64,000 bases of DNA from positions 62,001 through 126,000 of the forward strand of contig SAXG01000026.1 in the NCBI GenBank assembly GCA_012932865.1. The letters are read 5' to 3'. Below the pieces are notes generated by a model. That model was given only the letters and a program-made list of their open reading frames with translations. It had not been told where the DNA came from and did not search any database. This stretch comes from Amylostereum areolatum. Taxonomy: Eukaryota; Basidiomycota; Agaricomycetes; Russulales; Stereaceae. The position numbers and the translations under genes are program-made. Positions 12,516-21,196 of the stretch are shown here, one piece after another. Every line of letters begins with the position of its first letter. The first letter of the stretch is position 1.

Positions 12516-12986
12516 TGTTACAACTTGTCCAAGTTCGTAACCGTCTCAACGACACGACGACGACAGTGCCACAGATCGTCACCATCCCGATGACAGTGCC
12601 ACAGATCATCACCGTCTCAACGGCATAGCCGCGACGGTGCCACAGTCTTATCCCCGTAGATACTTGATGCGACCGTCGCTCAATGTACATATATTTACTC
12701 GACCTCCTTTCTTATAAAAGGAGGCTCATCGAACGAGCCATTCCTCAGCTCGTTCTCTTTGTAAATACAGGACTGTTCTAACTAAAGAACCTCCTCGTAA
12801 GTATACTAAAGAGAATCCAAACTATAGTCGAAAGCTCGCCTAAGTATTCCGCGAATACTTACTGCTTCGCTTATCGACTCTAAACTCTCACACAACCGAG
12901 ACGTCTGGATCACCTGACCCCACCTCTCATACGCAAGAGTACTGTAGCCTGAGCCGCTTGTCACGTGATAAGGACCGTCCTTAATA
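12516..12986 (+). repeat. 5' LTR of element D (471 bp)
   Basis: Starts TGTTACAACTTG and ends TTAATA, where the expected TAACA end has a C-to-T change. It lacks about 70 bp found at the start of the B LTR and carries two copies of the ACAGTGCCACAGAT motif. It differs from the 3' copy at several sites, more than the two B LTRs differ from each other. Confidence 0.93.
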
Positions 12987-12990
12987 CTAG

Positions 12991-15069
12991 AACGAGCTCT
13001 CCTCTACACTAGCTCACCCTACAGTTTGGCGCAGAGCGTCAAACGAAACACCCACCACGGAGTCAGCGGAACAACCCGCTGAAAAAAGACCATCAGATTT
13101 TGAGATCCCTCAACTCCAATCAAACTGCAGTCGAGACTTCCCTAACGGAAACGAAGATCATCGCTGGACATTTGACCCCTATCACCTCCTTTTTTACTAC
13201 GACGGAGCCCTCGTCGCGAAAGAAAGCAAAGGGACATACGCATACCAGTGGAACCCACCCATATATAGATACAACCTTCCCCCAGCAGCAGAATACTTCA
13301 AAGATAGATCCAAAAGAGAAAAGGAAGACGGAAGCTACGACAATTCACATTGGAAGCGCCCAGATTATTCAAGACCTCATATCGGGCCCCTCTCATCAGA
13401 AGAACTCTGGAAACACCCGGACGCACAGAAAGTCGAAGAGAAACCTTACACCGGGAATATTAAGGACTACTGGGAATTTGATCCCGATACCGACACAGCC
13501 GATACGACAACCGAACCACAGAACCCTCGAACCGAACTCCAGCATCCTCAAGAACCCGCAACAGCCGCACCACCTCCAGAGGAAACCGCGTCAGAACCTA
13601 AGAGAACTATATCAAACCCCCAAATTAAGTCCGATTCCGGAGGAAGTCGAGAAAGCAGCCCATCGAGCGCAGCAGAAATGGAAGAACATACAGAGAACCC
13701 AACAAGATCCCCATCAGCCGATGTCCAGAACATCCTACAAGATCACATCAAGATGCTCAACAGAGAACTCCTCCAATTAGACTCGAGGTACCTAACACTC
13801 TCGACTGAAATGGAAGAACGGGAAGTCAAACTACTTCGACGATTCCGGAAGCTAGCGCAGCGGCTATACTCAATGTCGCAGAGCTCCGAAGATTTCTCAC
13901 CGAAGTCGGACACAGGGTCAACTGGCTCAATTGGGAAAGACACACCTTCCGCACCGCCTACGAAGGAGAAATCCTCCGAAGGCGAATGGAAACTACCGGA
14001 GTTCCCCATATGTCGCCACGCGACGGCCCCCGACATCGACCTCATCTTCCATGGATATCACATCTCCCCGGGCTATACTGTTCGACCCGATCCCATCACG
14101 ACCACCCTCACCAGACCCCCGTTCCTTCCTAACACCCCTCCGCGACCCGTCACCGCTCCTACACCGCCGGGATCCCTACCCATCCCCGGAATCACCCAGA
14201 TTAACCCCATCCAGCCTCCCGTCGCTAGAAACGACGTATCCGGAGAGTACACCGGACAGCCCCTGGTTTTCCCAAAGCCCGGACAACCAACCGGAAGATC
14301 CACAGCAGAAAGTCCGCGACCAGTACCTCGGACATCTCCTTCACTGCCAGCGATGCCTAGACCACCAACTCCATTCCCAGCTTCTGCTGACGACACTCCC
14401 ATGCCGTGGCACAGAGGTCCCCCTGCTTATCCCTCATTCCTACGCTCGTACTCCGACCACGCTAGAGATACCATCGCCCAAGATCCCCGAATCACCCCAC
14501 AGCGACGTCAACATGATTCTGTCGACCCCGACGGAAGACCGCTCAAGCGAATCCGAAACGTCGGACTCCCCGATAAGTCGAGCGATGAGGAACTGCAACA
14601 AGATCCAAGAGATAATCGAGCAAATGATGGAGACCCGCGCTCGCTAGAAACGAAACCGCGAGTCAACGGACAAATCGGACAACTCAGCGGACGAACCGGA
14701 CAGTCCGATGGACGACAAGATGGAGGAAGCAGCCGAGGATCCCTCGGACAAATGGAACGACGAGCCGACCACATGGACACAAGAGAAGTGGGACGCGATT
14801 CCCGCGAAGCCGCGGAAACGCTGCTGGAAATGCGGCGAGCGAGGCCATCTCCGCCGAGACTGTCCCCGTCGCAAGAACGCTCCCCCTCACTTCCCCCAAT
14901 CGCGGTCTTGCTATCCCCTCCGACCACAGACTCCTCTTCCTCGCCCTCGCCCGAGCCGTCCGGATATCAGCTACGGTCCAGGAACACTGATGTCCCACCC
15001 CCACCTCCGACGTACCGACGCTACCGCCCGCGCCCACAGGCAGCTTCTGGGATTCCTCGCGCGACGTGA
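12991..15069 (+). CDS. ORF0-ORF3 in-frame fusion of element D
   Basis: The internal deletion joined ORF0 to the coiled-coil start of ORF3 without breaking the frame, giving one open frame of 692 codons; the first ATG is at 13678. After the junction come a heptad-rich stretch (LNRELLQLDSRYLTLSTEM) and, after one extra C near 14026 compared with B, the alternative ORF3 frame (DIDLIFHGYHISPG onward), a long Pro/Ser/Arg-rich tail. The CCHC part stays in the other frame (14708-15265). Product and role unknown. Confidence 0.45.
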   Translation, partial: NELSSTLAHPTVWRRASNETPTTESAEQPAEKRPSDFEIPQLQSNCSRDFPNGNEDHRWTFDPYHLLFYYDGALVAKESKGTYAYQWNPPIYRYNLPPAAEYFKDRSKREKEDGSYDNSHWKRPDYSRPHIGPLSSEELWKHPDAQKVEEKPYTGNIKDYWEFDPDTDTADTTTEPQNPRTELQHPQEPATAAPPPEETASEPKRTISNPQIKSDSGGSRESSPSSAAEMEEHTENPTRSPSADVQNILQDHIKMLNRELLQLDSRYLTLSTEMEEREVKLLRRFRKLAQRLYSMSQSSEDFSPKSDTGSTGSIGKDTPSAPPTKEKSSEGEWKLPEFPICRHATAPDIDLIFHGYHISPGYTVRPDPITTTLTRPPFLPNTPPRPVTAPTPPGSLPIPGITQINPIQPPVARNDVSGEYTGQPLVFPKPGQPTGRSTAESPRPVPRTSPSLPAMPRPPTPFPASADDTPMPWHRGPPAYPSFLRSYSDHARDTIAQDPRITPQRRQHDSVDPDGRPLKRIRNVGLPDKSSDEELQQDPRDNRANDGDPRSLETKPRVNGQIGQLSGRTGQSDGRQDGGSSRGSLGQMERRADHMDTREVGRDSREAAETLLEMRRARPSPPRLSPSQERSPSLPPIAVLLSPPTTDSSSSPSPEPSGYQLRSRNTDVPPPPPTYRRYRPRPQAASGIPRAT

Positions 15070-15265
15070 GAGCCTGACGCACGAAGCCGCCCAACACGCC
15101 ACCGAACAGTGGTTGTACTGGGAGGACGCCATGCTCCGCACTCAGCGGGAACCCCCCTCGCGCTTCAACCACTCTTGGCGCGTCGACGATCTCTTTTGGA
15201 AGGAAGAAGATTGGGACTTGCAGGAAGCGGAGGAATCGAAGGACCACTGGCCGGAGCCTTGGTAA
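14708..15265 (+). CDS. ORF3 frame-1 C-terminal part with CCHC knuckle (element D)
   Basis: Open from ATG 14708 to TAA 15265. It contains an acidic stretch (WNDEPTTWTQEKWD), a CCHC knuckle (CWKCGERGHLRRDC, nt about 14827-14868) and a Trp-rich acidic tail (WYWEDAML-like, DDLFWKEEDWDLQEAEE). It is the homologue of the end of 21223-22908 in element B. In D it is cut from the N-terminal coil by TAG 14645-14647 (TGG in B). After nt 15070 every difference from B that I saw is synonymous in this frame, which argues for past protein constraint. Confidence 0.5.
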   Translation: MDDKMEEAAEDPSDKWNDEPTTWTQEKWDAIPAKPRKRCWKCGERGHLRRDCPRRKNAPPHFPQSRSCYPLRPQTPLPRPRPSRPDISYGPGTLMSHPHLRRTDATARAHRQLLGFLARRESLTHEAAQHATEQWLYWEDAMLRTQREPPSRFNHSWRVDDLFWKEEDWDLQEAEESKDHWPEPW

Positions 15266-15350
15266 GCGCACGGACGAACTTTTACCCATCATACGCACTC
15301 GGACTTTCTCCATCATCATCATCATACACTCGGACTTTCCCTCTTCCCCC

Positions 15351-15653
15351 ATCATTACGCCCTCGCATCTATCGCTTACGATACTTCTCGGACTGATCAC
15401 GGACTGCGCCCTCACTCGCACGCATATTTTCCTCGGACTTCTCCACTGTACAGGTTCCTATCGCTACGAGGAAGGCGAAACATTTAGCATCTCTCCCTGC
15501 GACGTGCTGGACGCATCGCTTACTTACGACTCATGTCTGATTATGTACGAATTTCCACTTACGATTAACGGCAATGATTACATCATTGCCCCTCCACATC
15601 GCAAGCATAAAAGGAAAACCACAAAGACGATAACGTGCTCAGACATCGTCTAA
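15351..15653 (+). pseudogene. ORF4 of element D: hydrophobic N-terminus, no ATG
   Basis: An open frame to TAA 15651-15653, 100 codons. Two hydrophobic stretches (LTILLGLITDCAL and HIFLGLLHC) are followed by a polar domain with paired Cys (SPCDVLDASLTYDSC) and a basic end (HRKHKRKTTKT). The ATG used by the B copy (22976) reads ATT here. The shape suggests a small secreted or membrane protein of unknown function. Confidence 0.4.
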
Positions 15654-15686
15654 CAAACCCACTCGCACCACCCAAACCAACCAAAT

Positions 15687-16070
15687 ATGTTGTCTACTCT
15701 CGCCTCCTCTTCGCGCAACCTCTCCACCACCGACTGCACCCCTCCTACCACTCCTCCTCCTTCGCCCGTCCTCTCGCGCACTCCCACGCCCGACCCACAA
15801 GACGAAGAACTCCTTCGTCATCTCAAACGAGTCACGGAACTCCTAAGCCGTCCGGACGTCGCTCGCGCCATGAAGAGGCCGAGAAGCCTCGACGAAGAAG
15901 CCATGCAGGAGTCGAAGGGAAGATGCGGCATCAAGGGACTCTTCCAAAAACGCGGGCCTCGGTTCAAGAGCCCGGATCACACGACGACGGCGAGGATAGG
16001 ACATCGGTTAGGGACTACTACGATAGACGAGGAGGACCTGAAAGTAGTAGAGGCGTTGTTAAAGCGATAG
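15687..16070 (+). CDS. ORF5 of element D: 127-aa protein
   Basis: Starts at ATG 15687 and ends at TAG 16070. It has a Ser/Thr/Pro-rich N-terminus, then a compact charged region (DEELLRHLKRVTELL; KGRCGIKGLF) and a C-terminal VVEALLKR. The copy in element B (23306-23689) is the same length with no indels and roughly 88% identical by eye. I recognise no family. The indel-free pairing suggests the frame was kept by selection. Confidence 0.55.
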   Translation: MLSTLASSSRNLSTTDCTPPTTPPPSPVLSRTPTPDPQDEELLRHLKRVTELLSRPDVARAMKRPRSLDEEAMQESKGRCGIKGLFQKRGPRFKSPDHTTTARIGHRLGTTTIDEEDLKVVEALLKR

Positions 16071-16143
16071 AATAGAATTCTATCGCTAAGGTCCGGACAA
16101 AGACATAAAAGAGTGAACAGCAGAAAGCGACAAACCCAGAAGC

Positions 16144-16401
16144 ATGATGCAATCAACCCAATCACCCGATCTCGCGATTTTCAATACGCCCACTCCACGC
16201 TGGCTCATCGCCGTCATCAGCATCATCGTAGGACTTATGATCCTCACCTTCATCGCATCAACAATATTCCTTCTCCAATGGCGAAGAGCGAGCGATCGAC
16301 AGCATGTTCAAGACATCCCCCTTGAACGGCTTCAATTCAGGAATCTACGAGACGTAGATTCTAGAGAGGGGGATAGTGTTACAACTTGTCCAAGTTCGTA
16401 A
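16144..16401 (+). CDS. ORF6 of element D: small single-pass membrane protein
   Basis: 85 residues from ATG 16144 (a second ATG follows). A hydrophobic span from Trp20 to about Leu44 is followed at once by Trp-Arg-Arg, the pattern of a single transmembrane helix with a basic cytoplasmic flank. A conserved DVDSREG motif lies at the C-terminus. The frame runs 25 nt into the 3' LTR before TAA. The B copy (23764-24144) keeps the same layout. Its place between pol and the 3' LTR is where retroviral and errantiviral env genes sit, but no env domain is visible. Confidence 0.5.
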   Translation: MMQSTQSPDLAIFNTPTPRWLIAVISIIVGLMILTFIASTIFLLQWRRASDRQHVQDIPLERLQFRNLRDVDSREGDSVTTCPSS

Positions 16402-16846
16402 CCGTCTCAACGACGCGACGACGACAGTGCCACAGATCGTCACCATCCGACGACAGTGCCACAGATCATCACCGTCTCGACGGCATAGCCGCGACGGTGC
16501 CACAGTCTTATCCCCGTAGATACTTGATGCGACCGTCGCTCAATGTACATATATTTACTCGACCTCCTTTCTTATAAAAGGAGGCTCATCGAACAAGCCA
16601 TTCCTCAGCTCGTTCTCTTTGTAAATACAGGACTGTTCTAACTAAAGAACCTCCTCGTAAGTATACTAAAGAGAATCCAAACTATAGTCGAAAGCTCGCC
16701 TAAGTATTCCGCGAATACTTACTGCTTCGCTTATCGACTCTAAACTCTCGCACAACCGAGACGTCTGGATCACCTGACCCCACCTCTCATACGCAAGAGT
16801 ACTGTAGCCTGAGCCGCTTGTCACGTGATAAGGACCGTCCTTAACA
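16377..16846 (+). repeat. 3' LTR of element D (470 bp)
   Basis: Starts TGTTACAACTTG and ends CTTAACA. It is preceded by the purine tract GAGAGGGGG, also seen before the 3' LTR of B. Two ACAGTGCCACAGAT copies lie in U3. The target duplication AATGC follows immediately. Confidence 0.93.
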
Positions 16847-16851
16847 AATGC

Positions 16852-16975
16852 ACGAACAACGAATCTAACATCGGAAGAATCCCCGATTGATCAGATCACC
16901 AAGCTTGTGAACAAGATGGACAGTGAAATGTTTGTACGCACTGCCAACATGTTCAAAGGCAATCAGGGTTTTTAA
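16852..16975 (+). pseudogene. Gag of element B, 3' segment
   Basis: Continues the gag frame after the nested element: the split Ala codon is completed here, then about 40 residues follow (including ITKLVNKMDSEMFVRTANMF) to TAA 16973-16975. The end reads GGT-TTT-TAA; the -1 frame continues TTA-AAT-TGT into pol. Confidence 0.85.
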
Positions 16976-19900
16976 ATTGTCCTTCAACCGCGGCTGTTGA
17001 AAGGACACAGACAATGAACTTTTCAAATCAATCTCCTGTGCAGGAAACAGAAGATGACGTAAATAGAACAGTGTATATAAGGTCATACCAAGATGGAGCA
17101 ACGCACGCTCCATCAATTCATATACCTGTTATGTTTCATGGAAAGTTCTGTAAAGCCGCAGCAAAAGCGCTACTAGATAGCGGAGCGAGCAGCACCCTGA
17201 TCCACCCAGATTTCGTACGAAAACACAAGATGAATCTGATCCAACTTAAGAAACCGATACCAATATACAACGTCGACGGATCTCGGAACACTCTGGGAGA
17301 AATCAAACAGAAGGTACACCTTCCGATGACAATGACAGGGATCAACGGAGAAATTCACCACGAAACCCTAGGATTATTCGTCACGGCCCTAGGAGGAGAC
17401 GAAGTAATCTTAGGAACTCCTTGGCTCAAAAAACACAACCCTAGCATTGATTGGAGAAAGAGACAGATTACATTACAGACATGTCCAGGAATGTGCTCCA
17501 CTACGAATAAAAGAATGACCGTCCAAGGAAAGGACGAACCCGTCCTACCATCATTCGAAGAACAAAAAGCAAACCTCCACGCAACAATAGAAGAACAGGA
17601 AGATTCCGAATTCGATTCCGATCTCGTCGAGATCAAGATGATCAGAACATTCTATGGAAAAACTAACATAGAAGCGATACCAGTTGCAGAAGAAACGAAT
17701 GAAACCAATACCTGGATAACAGCAAGAGCAACCAAGGCACAAGAACTCGCAGAAAGAGCGGCCATGGGAGAGAAGAAGAAGACACTAGAAGATATGATTC
17801 CACCCAGCTACAAACAGTATCAAAAGGTATTCGAAAAGAAAGCGTCGGAACGCTTCCCAATCAGTAGACCTTGGGATCATGCGATAGACCTGATCGAAGG
17901 ATGGAAACCTCGAAATTGCAAATTGTATCCAATGACAGTACCAGAACGAAAGGAACTGGACACATTCGTAGATGAACATCTACGAAAAGGATACATCCAA
18001 GAATCAAAATCAGAGATATTGTCGCCCTTCTTTTTTATCAAGAAGAAAGATGGATCTCTTCGACCAGTACAGGACTATCGCTATCTCAACTCCATCACGG
18101 TAAAAAATGAATACCCGATCCCGCTCATCTCAGATCTCATCGACAAACTCAAAGATGCTAAGATCTTCTCAAAGCTCGATCTCCGATGGGGATACAACAA
18201 TGTTCGAATCAAAGAAGGAGATCAATGGAAAGCTGCGTTCAAAACAAACAGAGGCCTGTTCGAACCAATGGTAATGTTCTTCGGACTAACCAACTCGCCC
18301 GCAACATTCCAAGCAATGATGAACGCACTATTCAAGGAATTAATAGACACGGGAAAAGTAGTGGTATACATGGACGACATATTGATATTCACGGAAACAC
18401 TCGACGAACATAGAAGACTGATGAGAGAAGCCCTTCAAATTCTGGAACGAAACGATCTGTTCCTGAAACCGGAAAAGTGCTTCTTCGAACAATCATCAAT
18501 CGAGTACCTAGGCGTGATAATCACGCATAACAAGGTACAGATGGACCCGATTAAGGTTCAAGGATTATCCGAATGGCCTACACCGAGGAAAGTAAAAGAA
18601 GTTCAATCATTTCTCGGATTCGGAAACTTCTATCGATGTTTCATCAGAGACTATTCTAAGATCGCAAGACCACTATTCCAACTCACGAAGAAGGACCATG
18701 ACTGGAACTGGACAACCGAATGTGAAAATACCTTCAACAGGCTGAAACACGAATTCACATCGTCCCCAGTCTTGATCATGCCTGATGAAAACAAACCGTT
18801 CCGCATAGAAAGCGACGCCTCCGACTTCGCGTACGGAGCTATCCTATCACAACCGGATGAAACCGAAAGATGGCATCCGGTCGTGTACCTGTCCAAATCG
18901 TTGTCACCAGCGGAACAGAATTACGAAATATACGACAAGGAACTCTTGGGAGTGATAAAAGCTCTAGAACACTGGCGACACTATCTAGAAGGAGCGAACT
19001 ACAAGATCGAAATCTGGACAGACCACAAAAATCTGGAATATTTTACAACAGCCCAGAAGCTCAATCGACGACAAGCACGATGGAGCTTGTACCTATCCCG
19101 CTTCGACTACACCCTGGTGCACAAACCGGGAAGTACAAATAAAGCGGACGGACTTTCTAGAAGATCAGATCATAAAGAAGACATTCCAGATAACGACGAA
19201 CGAATCCTACTCCACCCTTCAATATTCAAGGCCAGAGCCACTGGAAGAGGAACAGTCGAAGTGATCGGAGATAAAGAACTCCTCAGAGAACTAAGGAACT
19301 TCTCGCACCTCGATGATGAGGTTTGGACAGCGCTAGATACAATCAAAAAATCAGGACCACGTACCCTTGCAAAAGGAATCGAGGATTGGAACTTCGAGAA
19401 CGATCTGATCATCAGAAAAGGGAAGATCTACGTACCACAGAATCTCGAACTGCGACGCATGATCCTAAAATCGCATCATGATCTCCAGACGATTGGACAT
19501 CCAGGAGAAATGAAAACTCTAGAACTGGTACAAAGAAACTTTTGGTGGCCAAAGATGATTTCCTTCGTAAAAGGCTATGTTCAAGGATGTCCTGTATGCC
19601 AGTCAACAAAGAATGTCACGCATCCGGCAAAACATCCATTACAACCTACGGAAATACCAGAACGACCATGGGAAACGATCACATCAGATTTCATCACAGA
19701 CCTTCCGATCTCCAATGGATTTGATTCGATCAACGTAGTCGTCGACAGATTCACCAAAACCGCAGTATTCACACCGTGCCTAAAGACGATCAACGCAGAA
19801 GAAACGGCTGATCTTCTGATCGACAACGTATACAGACGATTCGGACTATGGAAAAGAATGATATCAGACAGAGGTCCTCAATTCGCATCCAAAGTATTCC

Positions 19901-20862
19901 AGTCGATTTGTGAAAGCCTCGGAATCGTCTCGTCACTCAGTACAGCGTATCATCCCCAAACAGATGGCGAGACAGAAAGAGTGAATCAAGAATTAGAACA
20001 ATATCTTCGAGCGTTTTGCAATGGAGATCAAACAAACTGGGCGAAACTTCTACCAAAAGCAGAATTTGCACACAATATACGACAACATTCAGCCACGAAA
20101 ACTTCCCCATTTGAACTCCTACACGGATACCAACCGGTGTTTAACCCGACAATACCAACCGATCCACGGATACCAACGGCCGAAGAAAGAATAAAGAACT
20201 TTAAGAACGGGTGGGACAACGCAGAAGCAAGCCTGGAAATAGCGGCTAAACTGATGAAAATGCAGCATGACCAAACTTTCACGCTACGGGATCAACTCAA
20301 ACAGGGCGACCAAGTATGGTTAGACGGAAAAAACCTTAACACGGTATACCCGAAAACCAAACTAGCACCGAAACGATTCGGCCCGTTCAAAATTGAAAAG
20401 GTTATAGGACCGGTAACCTATCGCCTAGAGCTACCGACGAAGTGGAAAATACACCCGGTATTCCACGCAGCACTATTGATTCCGTTCAAAGAGACAGAAC
20501 AATATGGCGAAGCTTACCAAAAACCGCCTCCGGAACTAGTAAACGATGAAGAACTCTATGAACTAGAAACGATAATAGCCTCAAAATTAGACAAACGATA
20601 TTCCGAACCGTTACATTACTTCGTAAAATGGAAAGGATACCCCGACTCCGGTAACACATGGGAACCAGCATCTAATCTCGAAGGATCAAAAGCTGCGATC
20701 GCAGAGTTCCATCGGAATAACCCCAAGGCACCGAAGTTGCCACCACAGCCAATCAGAGATACCAACACAGAAGCCACTGATCGTGACGAAACCGACGCAA
20801 CACAGCAAGAACGAAGACCAACGAGACGAAAGAAACGCAAGACGAAAGTAATACATCGGTGA
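16972..20862 (+). CDS. Pol of element B (PR-RT-RNaseH-IN-chromodomain), intact
   Basis: The frame overlaps the gag stop in the -1 register; the first ATG is 17014, giving 1,282 residues. Domains, counted from that Met: aspartic protease LLDSGASS near 54-60; RT with YMDD at about 451-454; RNase H (IESDASDFAYGAIL, EIWTDHKN); integrase zinc site (HHDLQTIGHPGE ... CPVC) and catalytic residues in SDFITDL, SDRGPQFAS and TERVNQELEQ; chromodomain near 1177-1236 (YFVKWKGYPDSGNTWEP). No stop or indel was seen, so this is the only pol in the window that could still be functional. Expression presumably needs -1 frameshifting from Gag. Confidence 0.93.
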   Translation, partial: LNCPSTAAVERTQTMNFSNQSPVQETEDDVNRTVYIRSYQDGATHAPSIHIPVMFHGKFCKAAAKALLDSGASSTLIHPDFVRKHKMNLIQLKKPIPIYNVDGSRNTLGEIKQKVHLPMTMTGINGEIHHETLGLFVTALGGDEVILGTPWLKKHNPSIDWRKRQITLQTCPGMCSTTNKRMTVQGKDEPVLPSFEEQKANLHATIEEQEDSEFDSDLVEIKMIRTFYGKTNIEAIPVAEETNETNTWITARATKAQELAERAAMGEKKKTLEDMIPPSYKQYQKVFEKKASERFPISRPWDHAIDLIEGWKPRNCKLYPMTVPERKELDTFVDEHLRKGYIQESKSEILSPFFFIKKKDGSLRPVQDYRYLNSITVKNEYPIPLISDLIDKLKDAKIFSKLDLRWGYNNVRIKEGDQWKAAFKTNRGLFEPMVMFFGLTNSPATFQAMMNALFKELIDTGKVVVYMDDILIFTETLDEHRRLMREALQILERNDLFLKPEKCFFEQSSIEYLGVIITHNKVQMDPIKVQGLSEWPTPRKVKEVQSFLGFGNFYRCFIRDYSKIARPLFQLTKKDHDWNWTTECENTFNRLKHEFTSSPVLIMPDENKPFRIESDASDFAYGAILSQPDETERWHPVVYLSKSLSPAEQNYEIYDKELLGVIKALEHWRHYLEGANYKIEIWTDHKNLEYFTTAQKLNRRQARWSLYLSRFDYTLVHKPGSTNKADGLSRRSDHKEDIPDNDERILLHPSIFKARATGRGTVEVIGDKELLRELRNFSHLDDEVWTALDTIKKSGPRTLAKGIEDWNFENDLIIRKGKIYVPQNLELRRMILKSHHDLQTIGHPGEMKTLELVQRNFWWPKMISFVKGYVQGCPVCQSTKNVTHPAKHPLQPTEIPERPWETITSDFITDLPISNGFDSINVVVDRFTKTAVFTPCLKTINAEETADLLIDNVYRRFGLWKRMISDRGPQFASKVFQSICESLGIVSSLSTAYHPQTDGETERVNQELEQYLRAFCNGDQTNWAKLLPKAEFAHNIRQHSATKTSPFELLHGYQPVFNPTIPTDPRIPTAEERIKNFKNGWDNAEASLEIAAKLMKMQHDQTFTLRDQLKQGDQVWLDGKNLNTVYPKTKLAPKRFGPFKIEKVIGPVTYRLELPTKWKIHPVFHAALLIPFKETEQYGEAYQKPPPELVNDEELYELETIIASKLDKRYSEPLHYFVKWKGYPDSGNTWEPASNLEGSKAAIAEFHRNNPKAPKLPPQPIRDTNTEATDRDETDATQQERRPTRRKKRKTKVIHR

Positions 20863-20941
20863 GACTCAACGGCATTCAGGCGAATGCACTGCCAACAAGG
20901 GGGGGATAAAAACCCTATGGGTTCAACAAGACAGATCACCA

Positions 20942-21196
20942 ATGTCCACCACCCCAAACGCAGTCAACACTTCCTCTACCAATCCAATCGTCTCACCCAG
21001 CAATGTCGACCGCCTCTGTCTCGTCTGCAACAAAGTACACCACACTCAACAGGAATGCGCCCTCTGTGGAGACTGCTTCATCGCCCGATCGGCAGCAATC
21101 CTCGCAATTAAGTCAGTACCTCCTCCATCTAGGTCAGGACCAGACGGAAGAACAGGGGGTAAGCCGATTAGAAGCACACAAAGGAACCCAGACTAA
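20942..21196 (+). CDS. Small ORF with zinc-ribbon-like Cys/His pattern (element B)
   Basis: 84 codons from ATG 20942. The core CLVCNKVHHTQQECALCGDC has the spacing C-x2-C-x3-HH-x4-C-x2-C-x2-C, which could bind one or two zinc ions. A possible intron (gtaagc at 21159 to ctcacag at 21216, 58 bp) would join it to the 569-aa frame downstream instead of the stop at 21196. Element D lacks this region. Function unknown. Confidence 0.4.
   Translation: MSTTPNAVNTSSTNPIVSPSNVDRLCLVCNKVHHTQQECALCGDCFIARSAAILAIKSVPPPSRSGPDGRTGGKPIRSTQRNPD

Larger units (their letters stand above)
12516..16846 (+). mobile_element. Non-autonomous LTR element D, nested in gag of element B
   Basis: LTRs of 471 and 470 bp (12516-12986, 16377-16846) flank a 3.4 kb interior; the target duplication AATGC lies at 12511-12515 and 16847-16851. 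The interior equals the start of element B (ORF0 region) joined directly to B's post-pol block. The junction near 13715-13725 corresponds to a jump from about B 11245 to about B 21358, with three shared bases (TCA). Gag core, protease, RT and integrase are absent, so mobility would need proteins in trans, presumably from B-type elements with the related LTR. Confidence 0.93.
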
